This document shows positions 39,242-51,608 of a stretch of DNA of 64,000 bases, piece after piece (position 1 is the first letter of the stretch; the number at the start of each line of letters is the position of its first letter). The position numbers were made by a program, and so were the translations under genes. Under the pieces are notes generated by a model that saw only the letters and a program-made list of their open reading frames with translations, ran no database searches and was not told the origin of the DNA. Origin of the DNA: Microbacterium sp. AK009 (GTDB lineage: Bacteria > Actinomycetota > Actinomycetes > Actinomycetales > Microbacteriaceae); NCBI RefSeq assembly GCF_013410955.1, contig NZ_JACCCG010000004.1, positions 124,001 to 188,000 of the forward strand. Reading direction: 5' to 3'.

Positions 39242-40764
39242 GCGGTCACCCCCTTCTTCAGAAACAGCGCCCGTCCGATGTCTTCGACGCTCAGTTGGGG
39301 GCGACCGCCGAGATCAGCCAGGGACCAGGCGACCCGCAGGACCCGGTCGTAGCCGCGGAGGGTCAGCGCGCCGCGATGGAGGGCGGCATCCAGCGGTCGG
39401 CGGATGACGGGCGACGGCGCGGCCGGCCCTCGTCGGAGCCAGCTTCCCGACACGTCGGCATTCGTTCGCCACGGGGTGTCGCGCAGGCGGTGCGCAGCCC
39501 GCGCCCGTGCCTCGCGTACCTGAGCGTGCGCGACCGCGGTCGTGGTGCCGCCGGCATCGCCCTGTCCGGGCGCGACGGAAACGCGACGCATCTGCAGTTC
39601 GATGTCGATGCGGTCGAGCAGCGGGCCGGAGAGCCGTCCGAGGTATCGGCGGATGGCGATCGGGGGGCAGACGCACGCTCCGCCGGGCACGGCGAACTGT
39701 CCGCAGGGGCAGGGGTTGGTCGCGGCCACGAGCTGGAAACGCGCCGGGAACTCCGCTACCGCTCCGGCCCGGTGGATGGTGATCCGGCCGCTTTCCAGTG
39801 GCTGGCGCAGTGCGTCCAGAGCGTGCGCAGGAAACTCCCCCGCCTCATCGAGGAACAGGATGCCGGTCGCCGCCCGGGCGATCGCTCCCGGACGGATGAT
39901 GCGCGATCCGCCGCCCACCAGGGCAGCCACGCTCGCACTGTGATGAGGGGCCTCGAAGGGCGGAGTCCGGCGAAGCGCCGACACGGCTTCGCCTCCGAGT
40001 GACCGGACGGAGGCTGCCAGGAGAGCAGCCTCCTCGTCGAGAGGCGGCAGGATGCCGGGAAGCCGCCTCGCCAGCATCGTCTTGCCCGCTCCCGGTGGTC
40101 CGCTCATCAGGATGTGGTGGGCGCCCGCAGCGGCGACGATGAGCGCCGTGACCGCTTCAGGCTGTCCCACCACGTCCGCCAGTTCGGGCACCTCCCCCGT
40201 CTTGTCCTCGGGGCACTCGGACGCAACCGCGGGCTGCTCGGGCACCGCGACGGATCCGCCGTGGAAGGCGACCACCTCCGCGATGTTGACGGCGCCGAGA
40301 ACCTTCATACCGGTCACCAGCCTCGCCTCCTCCCCGTTGGCATGTGGCACCACCGCACGCCGGATGCCCTTGCGGGCAGCGGCGAGGACCGCGGGGAGCA
40401 CTCCGGGAACAGGACGAAGGCGTCCGTCCAATCCCAGTTCGCCGATGTGCACGGTGGCGTCGAGCGACTCCCGTGACAGAGGGAGCTCGGTGGCGATGGC
40501 TGCGACTGCGATCGCGACATCGAACCCGGAGCCGTTCTTGGGCAGGCTCGCGGGCGACAGATTGACGGTGAGCTTGCGCCGCGGAAGCGCCAACCCGTTG
40601 TTCGCGCAGGCGTTGTGCACCCGCTGGACAGCCTCTCCGAGCGACTTGTCGGGCAGGCCGATGATCCGGAAATCAGGAGTCTGCTGCGAGAGGTCGGCTT
40701 CGACCTCGACGAGAGCCCCATCCAGTCCCGTCAGGGCGACCGCCCGGGTGCGCACGACGGTCAC
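39238..40764 (-). CDS. comM: ComM/YifB family AAA+ ATPase
   Basis: A 508-residue hexameric branch-migration helicase family member; ComM aids integration of donor DNA in transformation. Order: N-terminal Lon-protease-like fold (VNLSPASLPKNGSGFDVAIAV), AAA+ module with Walker A GPPGAGKTMLA and Walker B ILFLDEAGEF, a CxC pair in NPCPCGQF, and the C-terminal Mg-chelatase helical part. GTG at 40764 overlaps the yraN stop by four bases. Confidence 0.92.
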   Translation of the reverse strand: MTVVRTRAVALTGLDGALVEVEADLSQQTPDFRIIGLPDKSLGEAVQRVHNACANNGLALPRRKLTVNLSPASLPKNGSGFDVAIAVAAIATELPLSRESLDATVHIGELGLDGRLRPVPGVLPAVLAAARKGIRRAVVPHANGEEARLVTGMKVLGAVNIAEVVAFHGGSVAVPEQPAVASECPEDKTGEVPELADVVGQPEAVTALIVAAAGAHHILMSGPPGAGKTMLARRLPGILPPLDEEAALLAASVRSLGGEAVSALRRTPPFEAPHHSASVAALVGGGSRIIRPGAIARAATGILFLDEAGEFPAHALDALRQPLESGRITIHRAGAVAEFPARFQLVAATNPCPCGQFAVPGGACVCPPIAIRRYLGRLSGPLLDRIDIELQMRRVSVAPGQGDAGGTTTAVAHAQVREARARAAHRLRDTPWRTNADVSGSWLRRGPAAPSPVIRRPLDAALHRGALTLRGYDRVLRVAWSLADLGGRPQLSVEDIGRALFLKKGVTA

Positions 40765-41123
40765 CGCAGATCCCGCAGATGCTCGATCGTGGCGGTTCGA
40801 GGATCGGGCCCCAGCACGGCCACGGCGTCGAGCCTCAGCCGGCGCCCCTGGGCCTGTTCGGGGTGCGCCGCGATCCACGCCATCGCCAGGCGCCACAGCC
40901 GCATGCGTTTGCGCGCGTCCACCGCTTCGAACGGGTGCCCGAAACCCTCGCCGCGCCGGGTCTTCACCTCGACGATGACGAGGTCCGGACCATCCTCGGC
41001 GACGACATCGATCTCTCCGGCGGCGCACCGCCAGTTGCGGGCGATCAGGCGCCATCCCTGCTCGTGGAGATACGCCGCTGCACGCTCTTCGCCGGCCCTG
41101 CCGACCTCGTCCTTGACTGCCAT
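40761..41123 (-). CDS. yraN: YraN family nuclease-fold protein (UPF0102)
   Basis: A 120-residue protein with the restriction-endonuclease-like core: GRAGEERAAAYLHEQGW, then GEIDVVAEDG and VIVEVKTRRGEGFG, which hold the D-(E)xK catalytic set. The family is often linked to comM and dprA, and its biochemical role is not settled. First gene of yraN-comM-dprA. ATG at 41123; the two-box element ends 47 bases upstream. Confidence 0.9.
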   Translation of the reverse strand: MAVKDEVGRAGEERAAAYLHEQGWRLIARNWRCAAGEIDVVAEDGPDLVIVEVKTRRGEGFGHPFEAVDARKRMRLWRLAMAWIAAHPEQAQGRRLRLDAVAVLGPDPRTATIEHLRDLR

Positions 41124-41170
41124 GCTCCGATCGTGATCGGTCGAGGCAGCCCGCCGCGGCCGCGTCGGTG

Positions 41171-41214
41171 CATCCGTGTACAGAGTCCGGAAGGGGCCTG
41201 CTGTGCAGGAGAGG
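41171..41214 (-). promoter_or_regulatory. Two-box upstream element, copy 2 (yraN-comM-dprA)
   Basis: Minus strand: left box CCTCTCCTGCACAGCAG (41214-41198), 16-base gap, right box GTACACGGATG (41181-41171). GTCCTCTCCTGCACAGC is identical in the ssb copy. It lies in the 102 bases between the DUF2469 stop and yraN, and so gives the comM-dprA operon a start site separate from the rplS-lepB-rnhB genes. Confidence 0.65.
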
Positions 41215-41225
41215 ACGCGGGCGCG

Positions 41226-41549
41226 TCAGCTGTCGAGGGAGAGTTCCTCAGGAAGCTGGAAATCGCGTCGGGAGAGCTCCTCGACGTTGACGTCCTTGAA
41301 GGTCAGCACCCGCACGGCCTTCACGAAGCGATCGGCGCGGTAGATGTCCCACACCCAGACGTCGTTCATCGTGATCTCGAAGTAGAAGTCGTGCTCGGTG
41401 TCGCGGCGCACCACATTGACCTCGTTCGCGAGGTAGAAGCGCCGCTCCGTCTCGATCACGTACGCGAACTGACCCACGACGTCGCGGTACTCGCGGTACA
41501 GTGCCAGCTCGAGCTCGCGGTCGTAGTCTTCGAATACCTCGTCGTCCAT
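41226..41549 (-). CDS. DUF2469 family protein
   Basis: A 107-residue, highly acidic soluble protein, conserved in Actinobacteria between rnhB and yraN. It contains EDYDRELELALYREYRDVV and a YRADRFVKAVRVLTFKDVN stretch, all typical. The function is unknown. ATG at 41549. Confidence 0.88.
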   Translation of the reverse strand: MDDEVFEDYDRELELALYREYRDVVGQFAYVIETERRFYLANEVNVVRRDTEHDFYFEITMNDVWVWDIYRADRFVKAVRVLTFKDVNVEELSRRDFQLPEELSLDS

Positions 41550-41610
41550 GGTGAGTCCACTCTAGATCGCCCGCGGCGGATCCACGCTCCGACGGCCGGC
41601 GGCGACGGTG

Positions 41611-42270
41611 TCAGAACAGCGTCGGCGCGTCCGCGATCGACCAGGACGACCGGTGATGCCTGCTCAGGCCGTGGGCGCGGATCGCCGCTCGATGCTCAGG
41701 GCTCGCATACCCCTTGTTGCGCGACCACCGATACGCCGGCGTCTCGTCGTGCAGGCCCGTCATCAGCGTGTCGCGGGCGACCTTGGCGATGACGGACGCC
41801 GCGGCGGCGCTCGCGCAGTCGCGATCGGCCTTGATCACCGGGCGCACCCGCAGGCCACTCGCACCCGCCGGCGTGATGTAGTCGTAGTTCCCGTCGAGGA
41901 TGACGATCGCCTCCGAGGCGTCCACCCCGTGGGCGCGCAGATCCGCCAGGGCGCGGATCGTGGCAAGGCCCAGAGCGCGCATGATGCCGATCTCGTCGAT
42001 CTCATCGGCCGACGCCCATCCGACCGCGCTGGCGGACACCCACGAGGCCGCTCGCGCCGCAACGACCGGCCGCAGGTGCTCGGGCACGAGCTTGGAATCA
42101 CGAAGACCCTGCGGCACGCGCTTGCGCGATCGCGGCGCGTCGACGGCGACAGCGCCGACCGCGACCGGCCCCGCGAGTGCCCCACGCCCGACCTCATCGC
42201 AGGCGATGACGACCGGATGCTCCCGGAGCAGCCGGCGCTCGAGGGTGAGGCGCGGTTCGATCACTGTCAT
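41611..42270 (-). CDS. rnhB: Ribonuclease HII
   Basis: A 219-residue enzyme that nicks RNA-DNA hybrids and single ribonucleotides in DNA. Metal ligands: D and E in IACDEVGRGALAGP, D in AIVILDGNYDYI and D in KADRDCASAAAASVIAKV. The family motif DSKLVPE appears as DSKLVPEHLRP. Start is ATG at 42270, ten bases after lepB. Confidence 0.94.
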   Translation of the reverse strand: MTVIEPRLTLERRLLREHPVVIACDEVGRGALAGPVAVGAVAVDAPRSRKRVPQGLRDSKLVPEHLRPVVAARAASWVSASAVGWASADEIDEIGIMRALGLATIRALADLRAHGVDASEAIVILDGNYDYITPAGASGLRVRPVIKADRDCASAAAASVIAKVARDTLMTGLHDETPAYRWSRNKGYASPEHRAAIRAHGLSRHHRSSWSIADAPTLF

Positions 42271-42280
42271 GGCCGGTCCC

Positions 42281-43042
42281 TCACGGCTGGTCGGCGGGCT
42301 CCGGAACCCCCGCGAAGACCTCGTGGTGGAAGTCCAGCAGCCCGAACCGGGACAGCGGCCACGTCGTCAGGAACGCCCGGCCGACCACGTTCTCGAGCGG
42401 CACGAAGCCCTCACCCGGCTGGTCCTGGTTGAAACGGGAGTCCCGTGAGCTGTTGCGGTTGTCACCGAGCACCCACAGACGATCCTCGGGCACGGTGACA
42501 TCGAAATCCTCGGCCGAGGCGCGACTGACCCCGCCGGGGAGCTTGAGGTAGTCCATCTCATCGATGGGGACGTCGTTGATCGTGATCTGCCCGAGGGTGT
42601 TGCAGCACACCACGTGGTCGCCGGGGAGGCCGATGATGCGCTTGACGAGATGATCGTCGCTGTCCGGTGCAGCCAGACCGATGAGAGAAAGGACCCACTC
42701 CACGCCGTCGACGATCGGGCCGCGGCTCGGTGTCTCCGAGGGCGGCAGCCACCCGCCCGGATCGCGGAACACCACGATGTCCCCCCGTTCGTATCCCCCG
42801 AACCGCGGCGTCAGCTCGTCCACGAGAATGCGGTCGTTGACGTTCAGGGTGTTCTCCATCGATCCCGACGGGATGTAGAACGATCGGACGATGAAGGTCT
42901 TGACGAGGAAGGACACCACGAGCGCGATCAAGACGATGATCAGGACGTCCCGGAGGAAGGTGCCCCACCCCCGCTTGCGACCCTCGGGCTGGGATCTCCG
43001 GGAGGGGAAGCGGTCGGCCGTCGCGTGCTGCTCGGTGGTCAT
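42281..43042 (-). CDS. lepB: Signal peptidase I
   Basis: A 253-residue membrane peptidase. A basic cytoplasmic N terminus, one clear helix (FLRDVLIIVLIALVVSFLV), the catalytic serine in FYIPSGSMENTL and the lysine in DDHLVKRIIGLPGDHV. The box GDNRNSSRDSR near the end is diagnostic. It releases exported proteins, such as the lipid-free secreted proteins here. ATG at 43042. Confidence 0.94.
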   Translation of the reverse strand: MTTEQHATADRFPSRRSQPEGRKRGWGTFLRDVLIIVLIALVVSFLVKTFIVRSFYIPSGSMENTLNVNDRILVDELTPRFGGYERGDIVVFRDPGGWLPPSETPSRGPIVDGVEWVLSLIGLAAPDSDDHLVKRIIGLPGDHVVCCNTLGQITINDVPIDEMDYLKLPGGVSRASAEDFDVTVPEDRLWVLGDNRNSSRDSRFNQDQPGEGFVPLENVVGRAFLTTWPLSRFGLLDFHHEVFAGVPEPADQP

Positions 43043-43149
43043 CGGATCCTTCTCGGGGCCTTCCGCCCCGGACGGTGCGGCGTCCTACCAGGGTGACACA
43101 CTCGCGCGGAGTCGTCGGTCTGCCGTCGCGAGGAATTCCCCCGGAACGA

Positions 43150-43179
43150 CGAACGCCCCGGCGATGACCGGGGCGTTCG
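43150..43179 (-). terminator. Terminator after rplS
   Basis: CGAACGCCCCGG (43150-43161) pairs with CCGGGGCGTTCG (43168-43179): 12 base pairs, 6-base loop. It lies between the rplS stop and lepB on the minus strand. The T tract is short, so some read-through into lepB is possible. Confidence 0.7.
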
Positions 43180-43193
43180 GGGGTTCGGCGCGC

Positions 43194-43541
43194 TCAGCTG
43201 TCGCGCTTCTCCTTGATCTTGGCCTTCTTGCCGCGGAGGGCGCGGAGGTAGTAAAGCTTGGCGCGGCGCACATCGCCGCGGGTGACGACCTCGATGTGGT
43301 CGATCACCGGGCTGTGCACCGGGAACGTACGCTCCACACCGACCTGGAAGCTGATCTTCCGCACGGTGAAGGTCTCGCGGATGCCATCTCCCGAGCGGCC
43401 GATGACGACGCCCTGGAAGATCTGGATGCGCGAGCGGTTGCCCTCGGTGATGTTGACGTGCACCTTGACGGTGTCACCGGGGCCGAAGTCGGGGATGTCG
43501 GAGCGCAGCGACGCTGCGTCGACGGAGTCGAGGATCTGCAT
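43194..43541 (-). CDS. rplS: Ribosomal protein bL19
   Basis: A 115-residue large-subunit protein at the 30S-50S interface. It has [40 protein letters not shown] and the end [11 protein letters not shown]. Normal length. It has its own promoter and a leader of about 125 bases with a hairpin. Confidence 0.96.
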   Translation of the reverse strand: MQILDSVDAASLRSDIPDFGPGDTVKVHVNITEGNRSRIQIFQGVVIGRSGDGIRETFTVRKISFQVGVERTFPVHSPVIDHIEVVTRGDVRRAKLYYLRALRGKKAKIKEKRDS

Positions 43542-43606
43542 GAGGGATCACTTCCTGCGGCCGCCACAGGTCGACCGCGTCACGATGACGGGATGGTGTG
43601 CCCGAA

Positions 43607-43630
43607 CCGTTCGCGATGTGGAGCGAACGG
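43607..43630 (-). promoter_or_regulatory. Hairpin in the rplS leader
   Basis: CCGTTCGC (43607-43614) and GCGAACGG (43623-43630) form an 8-base-pair stem with an 8-base loop in the untranslated RNA before rplS. A role in L19 feedback is possible by analogy with other ribosomal leaders. Confidence 0.4.
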
Positions 43631-43671
43631 CGTGCTCCCCTGAGGCAGAGCCGTGCAGGGCACAAACAGCC

Positions 43672-43699
43672 ATTCTGCCATGGATCGCGATGCCGGCAA
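43672..43699 (-). promoter_or_regulatory. rplS promoter
   Basis: Minus strand: -35 TTGCCG (43699-43694), 16-base spacer, -10 CAGAAT (43677-43672), about 130 bases before the rplS start. Match to the housekeeping consensus is fair. Confidence 0.5.
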
Positions 43700-43713
43700 A
43701 AACGCCGCCGGCA
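43691..43713 (-). terminator. Hairpin after the four-helix membrane protein gene
   Basis: TGCCGGC (43691-43697) and GCCGGCA (43707-43713) pair, with a T-rich loop on the minus strand, directly after the stop at 43718. It overlaps the rplS -35 box, so termination here may compete with rplS initiation. Confidence 0.4.
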
Positions 43714-43717
43714 CCGG

Positions 43718-44206
43718 TCAGCGCAGTTCGCTGCGCTCCTCGATCACGACGACGTCGGACGGTCGTGGTCGCGCGGACGTCGACCCTTCGCCGAGGTACG
43801 CCGACGACGTGGTCCGGAACGACACGAACCCGGCGGGTCGCGCTTCGCGCCACAGCTGCCACAGCTGCGCCCAGAACAGCGCCAGGGCGACGGCGATGGT
43901 CAGGCCGAACGCCCCACCCCACCACCAGGTGCCGAAGAACCCGAGCGACACGGTCAGCGCATGGAGCACCGCGAAGCCCACGACATCCAGCCACGACACC
44001 GCACGCTCGGCGCGCACCGTGCCACGGGCTCGGACGAGCAAGGTCAGGATGATCTGCCCGATGAAGACCGACGGGATGCCCAGGAGAAGCACCCAGAGAA
44101 AGGCCCACCCGCCGGCCTCGAAGACGCCCCAGCCGATGAGCAGCCAGAGCGGCAGGACGAAGGCCGCCGGAAACAGCCACCGGTAGACCGCGCGTCGGAG
44201 CACCAT
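43718..44206 (-). CDS. Four-helix integral membrane protein, unknown function
   Basis: A 162-residue protein with four predicted helices: LFPAAFVLPLWLLIGWGVFE, WAFLWVLLLGIPSVFIGQII, VVGFAVLHALTVSLGFFG and GAFGLTIAVALALFWAQLW. The C-terminal tail (about 40 residues) is polar and cytoplasmic. No family recognised. It lies between rplS and the divergent map gene, inside a region that breaks the usual trmD-rplS order. Confidence 0.7.
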   Translation of the reverse strand: MVLRRAVYRWLFPAAFVLPLWLLIGWGVFEAGGWAFLWVLLLGIPSVFIGQIILTLLVRARGTVRAERAVSWLDVVGFAVLHALTVSLGFFGTWWWGGAFGLTIAVALALFWAQLWQLWREARPAGFVSFRTTSSAYLGEGSTSARPRPSDVVVIEERSELR

Positions 44207-44314
44207 ATGCCGATGCTACGCCGGTCTCGCAGCCGCGGGCAGGGTGTCCCAGGCCCCGGACGGCCATCTCCCAGCCCGCACTCCGCGAGAATGGAGCGTG
44301 ACGGAAGGAAATGG

Positions 44315-45097
44315 ATGATCGAGTTGCGCACCCCGGCCGAGGTCGAGGCGATGAGACCCGCGGGCCGGTTCGTGGCGGAGGTCCTGGCGACCCTCCGCGA
44401 TGACGCGAGGGTGGGCACGAATCTCCTCGCGCTCGATCAGAGGGCCCACGAGATGATCCGTCGGGCCGGGGCGGAGTCCTGCTACATCGACTATCACCCG
44501 TCGTTCGGGGCGTCGCCGTTCGGGAAGGTGCTCTGCACCTCGATCAACGACGCCGTCCTTCACGGACTCCCCTTCGATTACGCGCTCCGCGACGGCGACC
44601 TGGTGTCGTTGGACTTCGCCGCCGCCGTAGACGGGTGGGTTGCCGACTCCGCGGTCTCCTTCGTCGTCGGCACGCCTCGCGACGAGGATCTCGCACTGAT
44701 CGACACGACGCAGCGTGCGCTCTCCGCCGCGATCGACGCTGCACAGACCGGTCGCCGCATCGGCGACATCTCCGCCGCGGTCGCCGCGGTGGCCCGTGCG
44801 GACGGCTACCTCATCAACACCGATTTCGGTGGGCACGGGGTAGGCCGGACGATGCACGGCGACCCGCACGTGCCCAACGACGGCAAGGCCGGCCGCGGCT
44901 ACCCGCTTCGCGCCGGCCTCGTCCTGGCTCTCGAACCGTGGTTCCTCGCCTCCACCGACCGGCTGATCACCGATCCCGACGGCTGGACTCTGCGAAGCGC
45001 GGACGGTTCACGGGGAGCCCATTCCGAGCACACCGTCGCCATCACCGAAGACGGTCTGATCGTCCTCACCGACCGGAGCTTCCTCGGGGTGGACTGA
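44315..45097 (+). CDS. map: Methionine aminopeptidase, type I
   Basis: A 260-residue enzyme that removes N-terminal methionine. The five metal ligands can be seen: two D in LDFAAAVDGWVADSAV, H in GGHGVGRTMHGDPHV, E in LALEPWF and E in HSEHTVAI. Start ATG at 44315 is preceded by GGAAGGAAATGG. This may be a second map copy, since the usual one is near secY-adk-infA. It is convergent with treZ. Confidence 0.92.
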   Translation: MIELRTPAEVEAMRPAGRFVAEVLATLRDDARVGTNLLALDQRAHEMIRRAGAESCYIDYHPSFGASPFGKVLCTSINDAVLHGLPFDYALRDGDLVSLDFAAAVDGWVADSAVSFVVGTPRDEDLALIDTTQRALSAAIDAAQTGRRIGDISAAVAAVARADGYLINTDFGGHGVGRTMHGDPHVPNDGKAGRGYPLRAGLVLALEPWFLASTDRLITDPDGWTLRSADGSRGAHSEHTVAITEDGLIVLTDRSFLGVD

Positions 45098-45103
45098 GCG
45101 CAC

Positions 45104-46831
45104 TCAGCGGGTCGTCACCGCGGCGCTGCGCCCCGGAAGGGTGATCCCCGCGCCGTCGACCGACACCGCATCATCCGTGGTCAGCAGCACGCGGGCTGCC
45201 TCCCCCCGCGGGAGCGTCACCGCGTCGGTGCCGAAGTTCACGAGGACGTCGACGCCACCGCGATGCAGCACGAACGTGCGCGCCTCCTCATCGGCCTCGG
45301 CGGACAGGGCTCCGAAATCGGGGTCGGTGAAGTCGGGAATCTCCCGGCGCAGCCGCGCGAGCCGCCGGTAGAGGTCGAGCGTGCGGCGATGCCGGGGGTC
45401 GGCGGCGTCGGACGACGCCTCGGCCCAATCGAGGCGCGAACGCTCGAAAGTGGCGGGATCCTGCGGATCGGGGACGACGGATTCATCCCATCCCATGGCT
45501 TCGAATTCCGCCAGTCGCCCGTCGGCCGTCGCCTTGGCGAGCTCCGGCTCGGGATGCGACGTGAAGAACTGCCACGGCGTGCTCGCCGCCCACTCCTCGC
45601 CCATGAAGAGCATGGGGGTGAACGGCGCGAGCAGAGTGAGCACCGCGCCGATGCGCAGGCCCCCTTCATCCAGCGACTGAGAGAGCCGGTCGCCGGCCGC
45701 CCGGTTCCCGATCTGATCGTGGTCCTGGCTGTAGGTCACCAGGCGCCAGGTCGGAATGCGCGGGTCGATGGGCCGGCCGTGTTCGCGTTCGCGGAACGAC
45801 GACCACGTCCCATCGTGGAAGAACCCTCGCGTCGCGGCCTTCACCAGAGCGGACAGGGGCGCGAAATCCGCGTAGTACCCGACGGTCTCACCGGTGAGTG
45901 CGACGTGGAGGGCATGGTGGTAGTCATCGCTCCACTGCGCGGTGAGGCCATAGCCGCCGGCTTCGCGAGCGGAGATCAGCGTCGCGTCGTTCATGTCGGA
46001 TTCGGCGATGAGCGTCAGCGGGCGTCCGAGGTGCGCACTCAGAGCGTCGGTCTCCTCGGCGATCTCCTGCAGGATATGGCGGTCGGTGCGGTCCAGCAGG
46101 GCGTGGACGGCGTCCAGGCGCAGCCCGTCGACGTGGTAGTCCCGCATCCACATCAGCGCGTTGTCGACGATGAACGACCGCACCGCCGGCTCGTCGAGGT
46201 TCACCGACGACCCCCACGTGTTGCGTTCCGCGTCGCGGAGGTAGGGACCGTACTCGGGGAGGTAGTTCCCACTCGGACCGAGGTGGTTGTAGACCACATC
46301 CTGGATGACGGCGAGCCCGCGCCCATGGCAGGCGTCGACGAATCGCTGGTACGCGGCAGGACCGCCGTACGCCTCGTGCACCGTGTACCACAGCACTCCG
46401 TCGTAGCCCCAGTTCCAGACGCCGTTGAACCCGTTCACCGGGAGGAGCTCCACGTGGGTCACGCCGAGGTCGACGAGGTGGTCGAGGCGTGCGACGGCCG
46501 CGTCCAACGTGCCTTCGGGCGTGAAGGTGCCCACATGCAGCTCGTACACGACGCCGCCGGCGAGCTGGCGGCCTGTCCACGCCTGATCGTTCCACTCGTA
46601 TCCGTCGGCGTCGAACCAGGAGGACGGTTCGTGCACCCCCTCCGGCTGACGACGCGAGCGCGGATCAGGGCGCACGGCGTCGCCGTCATCGAGCACGAAG
46701 CCGTACCGGTCACCGTCCGCCAGCGCCACCTCACCGCGCCACCAGCCGTCCGCTGCTGCCTGCATCTCGGAGTCTCCCCCGCCATGCCGCAGTCGGACGC
46801 GGGAGGCCCGGGGGGCCCACAGTTCGATCAT
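45104..46831 (-). CDS. treZ: Malto-oligosyltrehalose trehalohydrolase
   Basis: A 575-residue GH13 enzyme that cuts trehalose from maltooligosyl trehalose. N-terminal CBM48-like domain ([18 protein letters not shown]), barrel with nucleophile D in [12 protein letters not shown], acid E in [14 protein letters not shown], then [17 protein letters not shown], and a C-terminal beta domain. ATG at 46831 overlaps the treY stop by one base. Last gene of glgX-treY-treZ. Confidence 0.94.
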   Translation of the reverse strand: MIELWAPRASRVRLRHGGGDSEMQAAADGWWRGEVALADGDRYGFVLDDGDAVRPDPRSRRQPEGVHEPSSWFDADGYEWNDQAWTGRQLAGGVVYELHVGTFTPEGTLDAAVARLDHLVDLGVTHVELLPVNGFNGVWNWGYDGVLWYTVHEAYGGPAAYQRFVDACHGRGLAVIQDVVYNHLGPSGNYLPEYGPYLRDAERNTWGSSVNLDEPAVRSFIVDNALMWMRDYHVDGLRLDAVHALLDRTDRHILQEIAEETDALSAHLGRPLTLIAESDMNDATLISAREAGGYGLTAQWSDDYHHALHVALTGETVGYYADFAPLSALVKAATRGFFHDGTWSSFREREHGRPIDPRIPTWRLVTYSQDHDQIGNRAAGDRLSQSLDEGGLRIGAVLTLLAPFTPMLFMGEEWAASTPWQFFTSHPEPELAKATADGRLAEFEAMGWDESVVPDPQDPATFERSRLDWAEASSDAADPRHRRTLDLYRRLARLRREIPDFTDPDFGALSAEADEEARTFVLHRGGVDVLVNFGTDAVTLPRGEAARVLLTTDDAVSVDGAGITLPGRSAAVTTR

Positions 46832-49262
46832 CAGGGTGTTCCTTCCTCGATCCGGTCGGCGTCGACCAGGAGCGCCACCGGATAGGTCTGCAGAATCTGT
46901 GACAGCGGGATCCCGCCGCCGCCGAACCGTCGTCCCGTCAGCACGTCGACCACGTCCCGAGACGGAAGCAGGATGGTCGTCCCGCCCCAGCCGCCCCGGT
47001 CGGCGAGTCCGGCGGGCAAACGGGTGACGACCGTCGTCGCCCCGCCGCGATCGAACGCGACGGCGTGATCGGATGCCTCACCGACGACGGTGACAGGGCG
47101 ATGGGCGGTGAAGAGGTCCGGTCGATCGCGGCGGAGGCGCAGCGCCCGGGAGGTCACCAGCATCTTCGCCCGGGCGGTGGCGTCCACCGGCGGAAGCTCG
47201 CCACGGTCGAACGCCGCGTCGAGGTCCTTCAGCATCCGCTGCCGGAGCGCGAAATCCACCGGGCGACGGTTGTCGGGATCGACCAGAGACATCTCCCACA
47301 GCTCGGAGCCCTGGTAGACGTCCGGAGAGCCCGGTGCGGTGAGCTGCACCAGCTTCGCGCCGAGGGAATTGCTCCACCCGAACGCGGAGATCTCGGCGAC
47401 GAACTCCTCGACCAGCGCACGAGCCTGCGTGGACGCAGCGTCCACGAGCGCATGCATCCTCGTCTCGAAGTCCTCGTCGGGGTCCCACCACCCCGTCGCC
47501 TCCGCCGCCTCGCGAGCCGCCTTTTCGGCGTACGCGTGAAGACGGTCGGGGGAGGCGGGCCATGCCCCGACGATCGCCTGCCAGAGAAGTGCGTCGAACG
47601 GGCCGTGACCCGTGGTGGCCACAGCGCGAAGGCTCTCCAACACCTCTGCCCAGCGCCCGGGGATCTCCGCGAGCACGTTCAGGCGCGCGCGCACGTCCTC
47701 GCCGCGCTTGGTGTCGTGGGTCGACAGCGCCGTCATCGCGTGCGGCCAGGCAGCGAGGCGGCGCTGCTGCGCGAGGTGGAACTCCGCCGGCGTCATCGAG
47801 AAGACCGCCGGGTCGCCACCCACCTCCGTGAGCGAGCCGAGGCGGGTGAACCGGTAGAAGGCGGTGTCCTCGACGCCCTTCGCCATCACCGGCCCGGTCG
47901 TCTGCTGGAAGCGACGCGAGACCTCCAGCGACGGATCCCGGAGGATCTCGCCCAACGCATGGAGGCTGGGTCCGAGGTCGGGGCGACGACGCGTCGCCTC
48001 GGCCGTCGCCCGCGCAAGTTGCTCCTCACCCGCCGGAAGATACGACCGGTACACGGGGAAGCAGGCGAGGAGTTCGGCGAAAGCGTCGGAGGCGTGGTCA
48101 ACCGGCGCGGGCAGGCACCGCACGAGCCGCGCGATCTCCGCCCGCTGGATGGTGTCGCCGATCATCCGCTTGGTGGTGTGGATGAGATCGGACCACCCGC
48201 TGCCCGGCACGCCGGTCTCGGCGCGCAGCCGCGCATCGAGGTCGTCGAGGCGGGCCTCGCCTTCGGGGTCGATGAAGAGCCGGTCGATCTCCCCCATGGC
48301 GTCGTACCCCGTCGTACCGGCCGTACGCCACCAGGACGGCAGATCCTCCCCGTGCTCGAGGATCTTCTCCACGAGCACGTGCGTCGGCGCTCCGCGCGCT
48401 TCACGCGCGGCCTCGGCCAACTGCTCGAGATAGGCGCCGGGATCGAGCAGACCATCCGGGTGGTCCACACGCAGCCCGTCGGCTAGGCCTTCGCGCAACC
48501 AGCGGAGGATCTCGGCGTGGGTGGCCTCGAAGATCTCCGGTATCTCCACCCGCACACCGGCGAGGGTGGTGACGGCGAAGAATCGGCGGTAGTTCAGGTC
48601 GTCGGCCTCCGTGCGCCAGAACGCCAGACGGTAGTGCTGGCGCGACAGCACCTCGCGGACCACCGCCGGGTCCGAGGTCTCACTCTCGGGCGCGGAACCC
48701 TCAGCCAGGGGGAACGCGTGCTCGAAGTACCGCAGGGAGCCGAAGGGGAACAGGGCGGGGTCGTCGGTCTCGGGCGCTACGGTGATCTCGCCTCCCTCGA
48801 CGACGGTGTCGACATCGCCGCCGAGGATCGGGACCAGAACGCGACCCTCCCCGAAGTCCCAGTCGATGTCGAACGCGCCGGCGTGCACCGAGCCGGTGCC
48901 CCGGAGGAGCACATCCCACCACCAGCCGTTCTGGGCGGGCGCCGAGATGCCCATGTGGTTGGGGACGATGTCGACGAGGATGCCGAGGTCGGCGTTCCGA
49001 GCCGCGCCCGCGAACCTCGCCAACCCCTCGGGGCCGCCCCGCTCGGGGTCGATCCGCGAGACGTCGACCACGTCGTATCCGTGGTCCGACCCCGAGGTGG
49101 CAGCGAGAAGCGGCGAGAGGTAGGCCCACGACACCCCGAGGTCGCGCAGGTAGCCGACCACGCCCGCGGCATCATCGAGGTCGAAGGAACGCCGGATCTG
49201 GAGCCGATAGGTCGACGCGGGATGCCGGCGGTCCGGCGCCGAAGCGGAAACCTCGGCCGAGG

Positions 49263-49266
<4 letters not shown>
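46831..49266 (-). CDS. treY: Malto-oligosyltrehalose synthase
   Basis: An 811-residue GH13 enzyme that turns the reducing end of maltooligosaccharides into a trehalose unit. It has [17 protein letters not shown] near the start, the nucleophile D in [16 protein letters not shown], and E in [15 protein letters not shown]. The long helical insertion of the family is present. GTG at 49266 overlaps the glgX stop by four bases (GTGA). Confidence 0.94.
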
Positions 49267-51473
<2,207 letters not shown>

Positions 51474-51608
51474 CCGTGTCCTTTCACGGTCGCGCGCACG
51501 CCGCACGACCAGTTACGAAGGTCCTGAGCATATCGAGGACGGATGACACGCCGGTGCCCCTTGACGCCGAGACACCGGGAGGGGGTCTGCCGCGGCATCC
51601 GATCCGGA

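Noticed and set aside
44315-45097. map gene taken as a transferred gene because the trmD-rplS order is broken
   Set aside because: Base composition and codon use look like the neighbours and there are no mobile-element traces.
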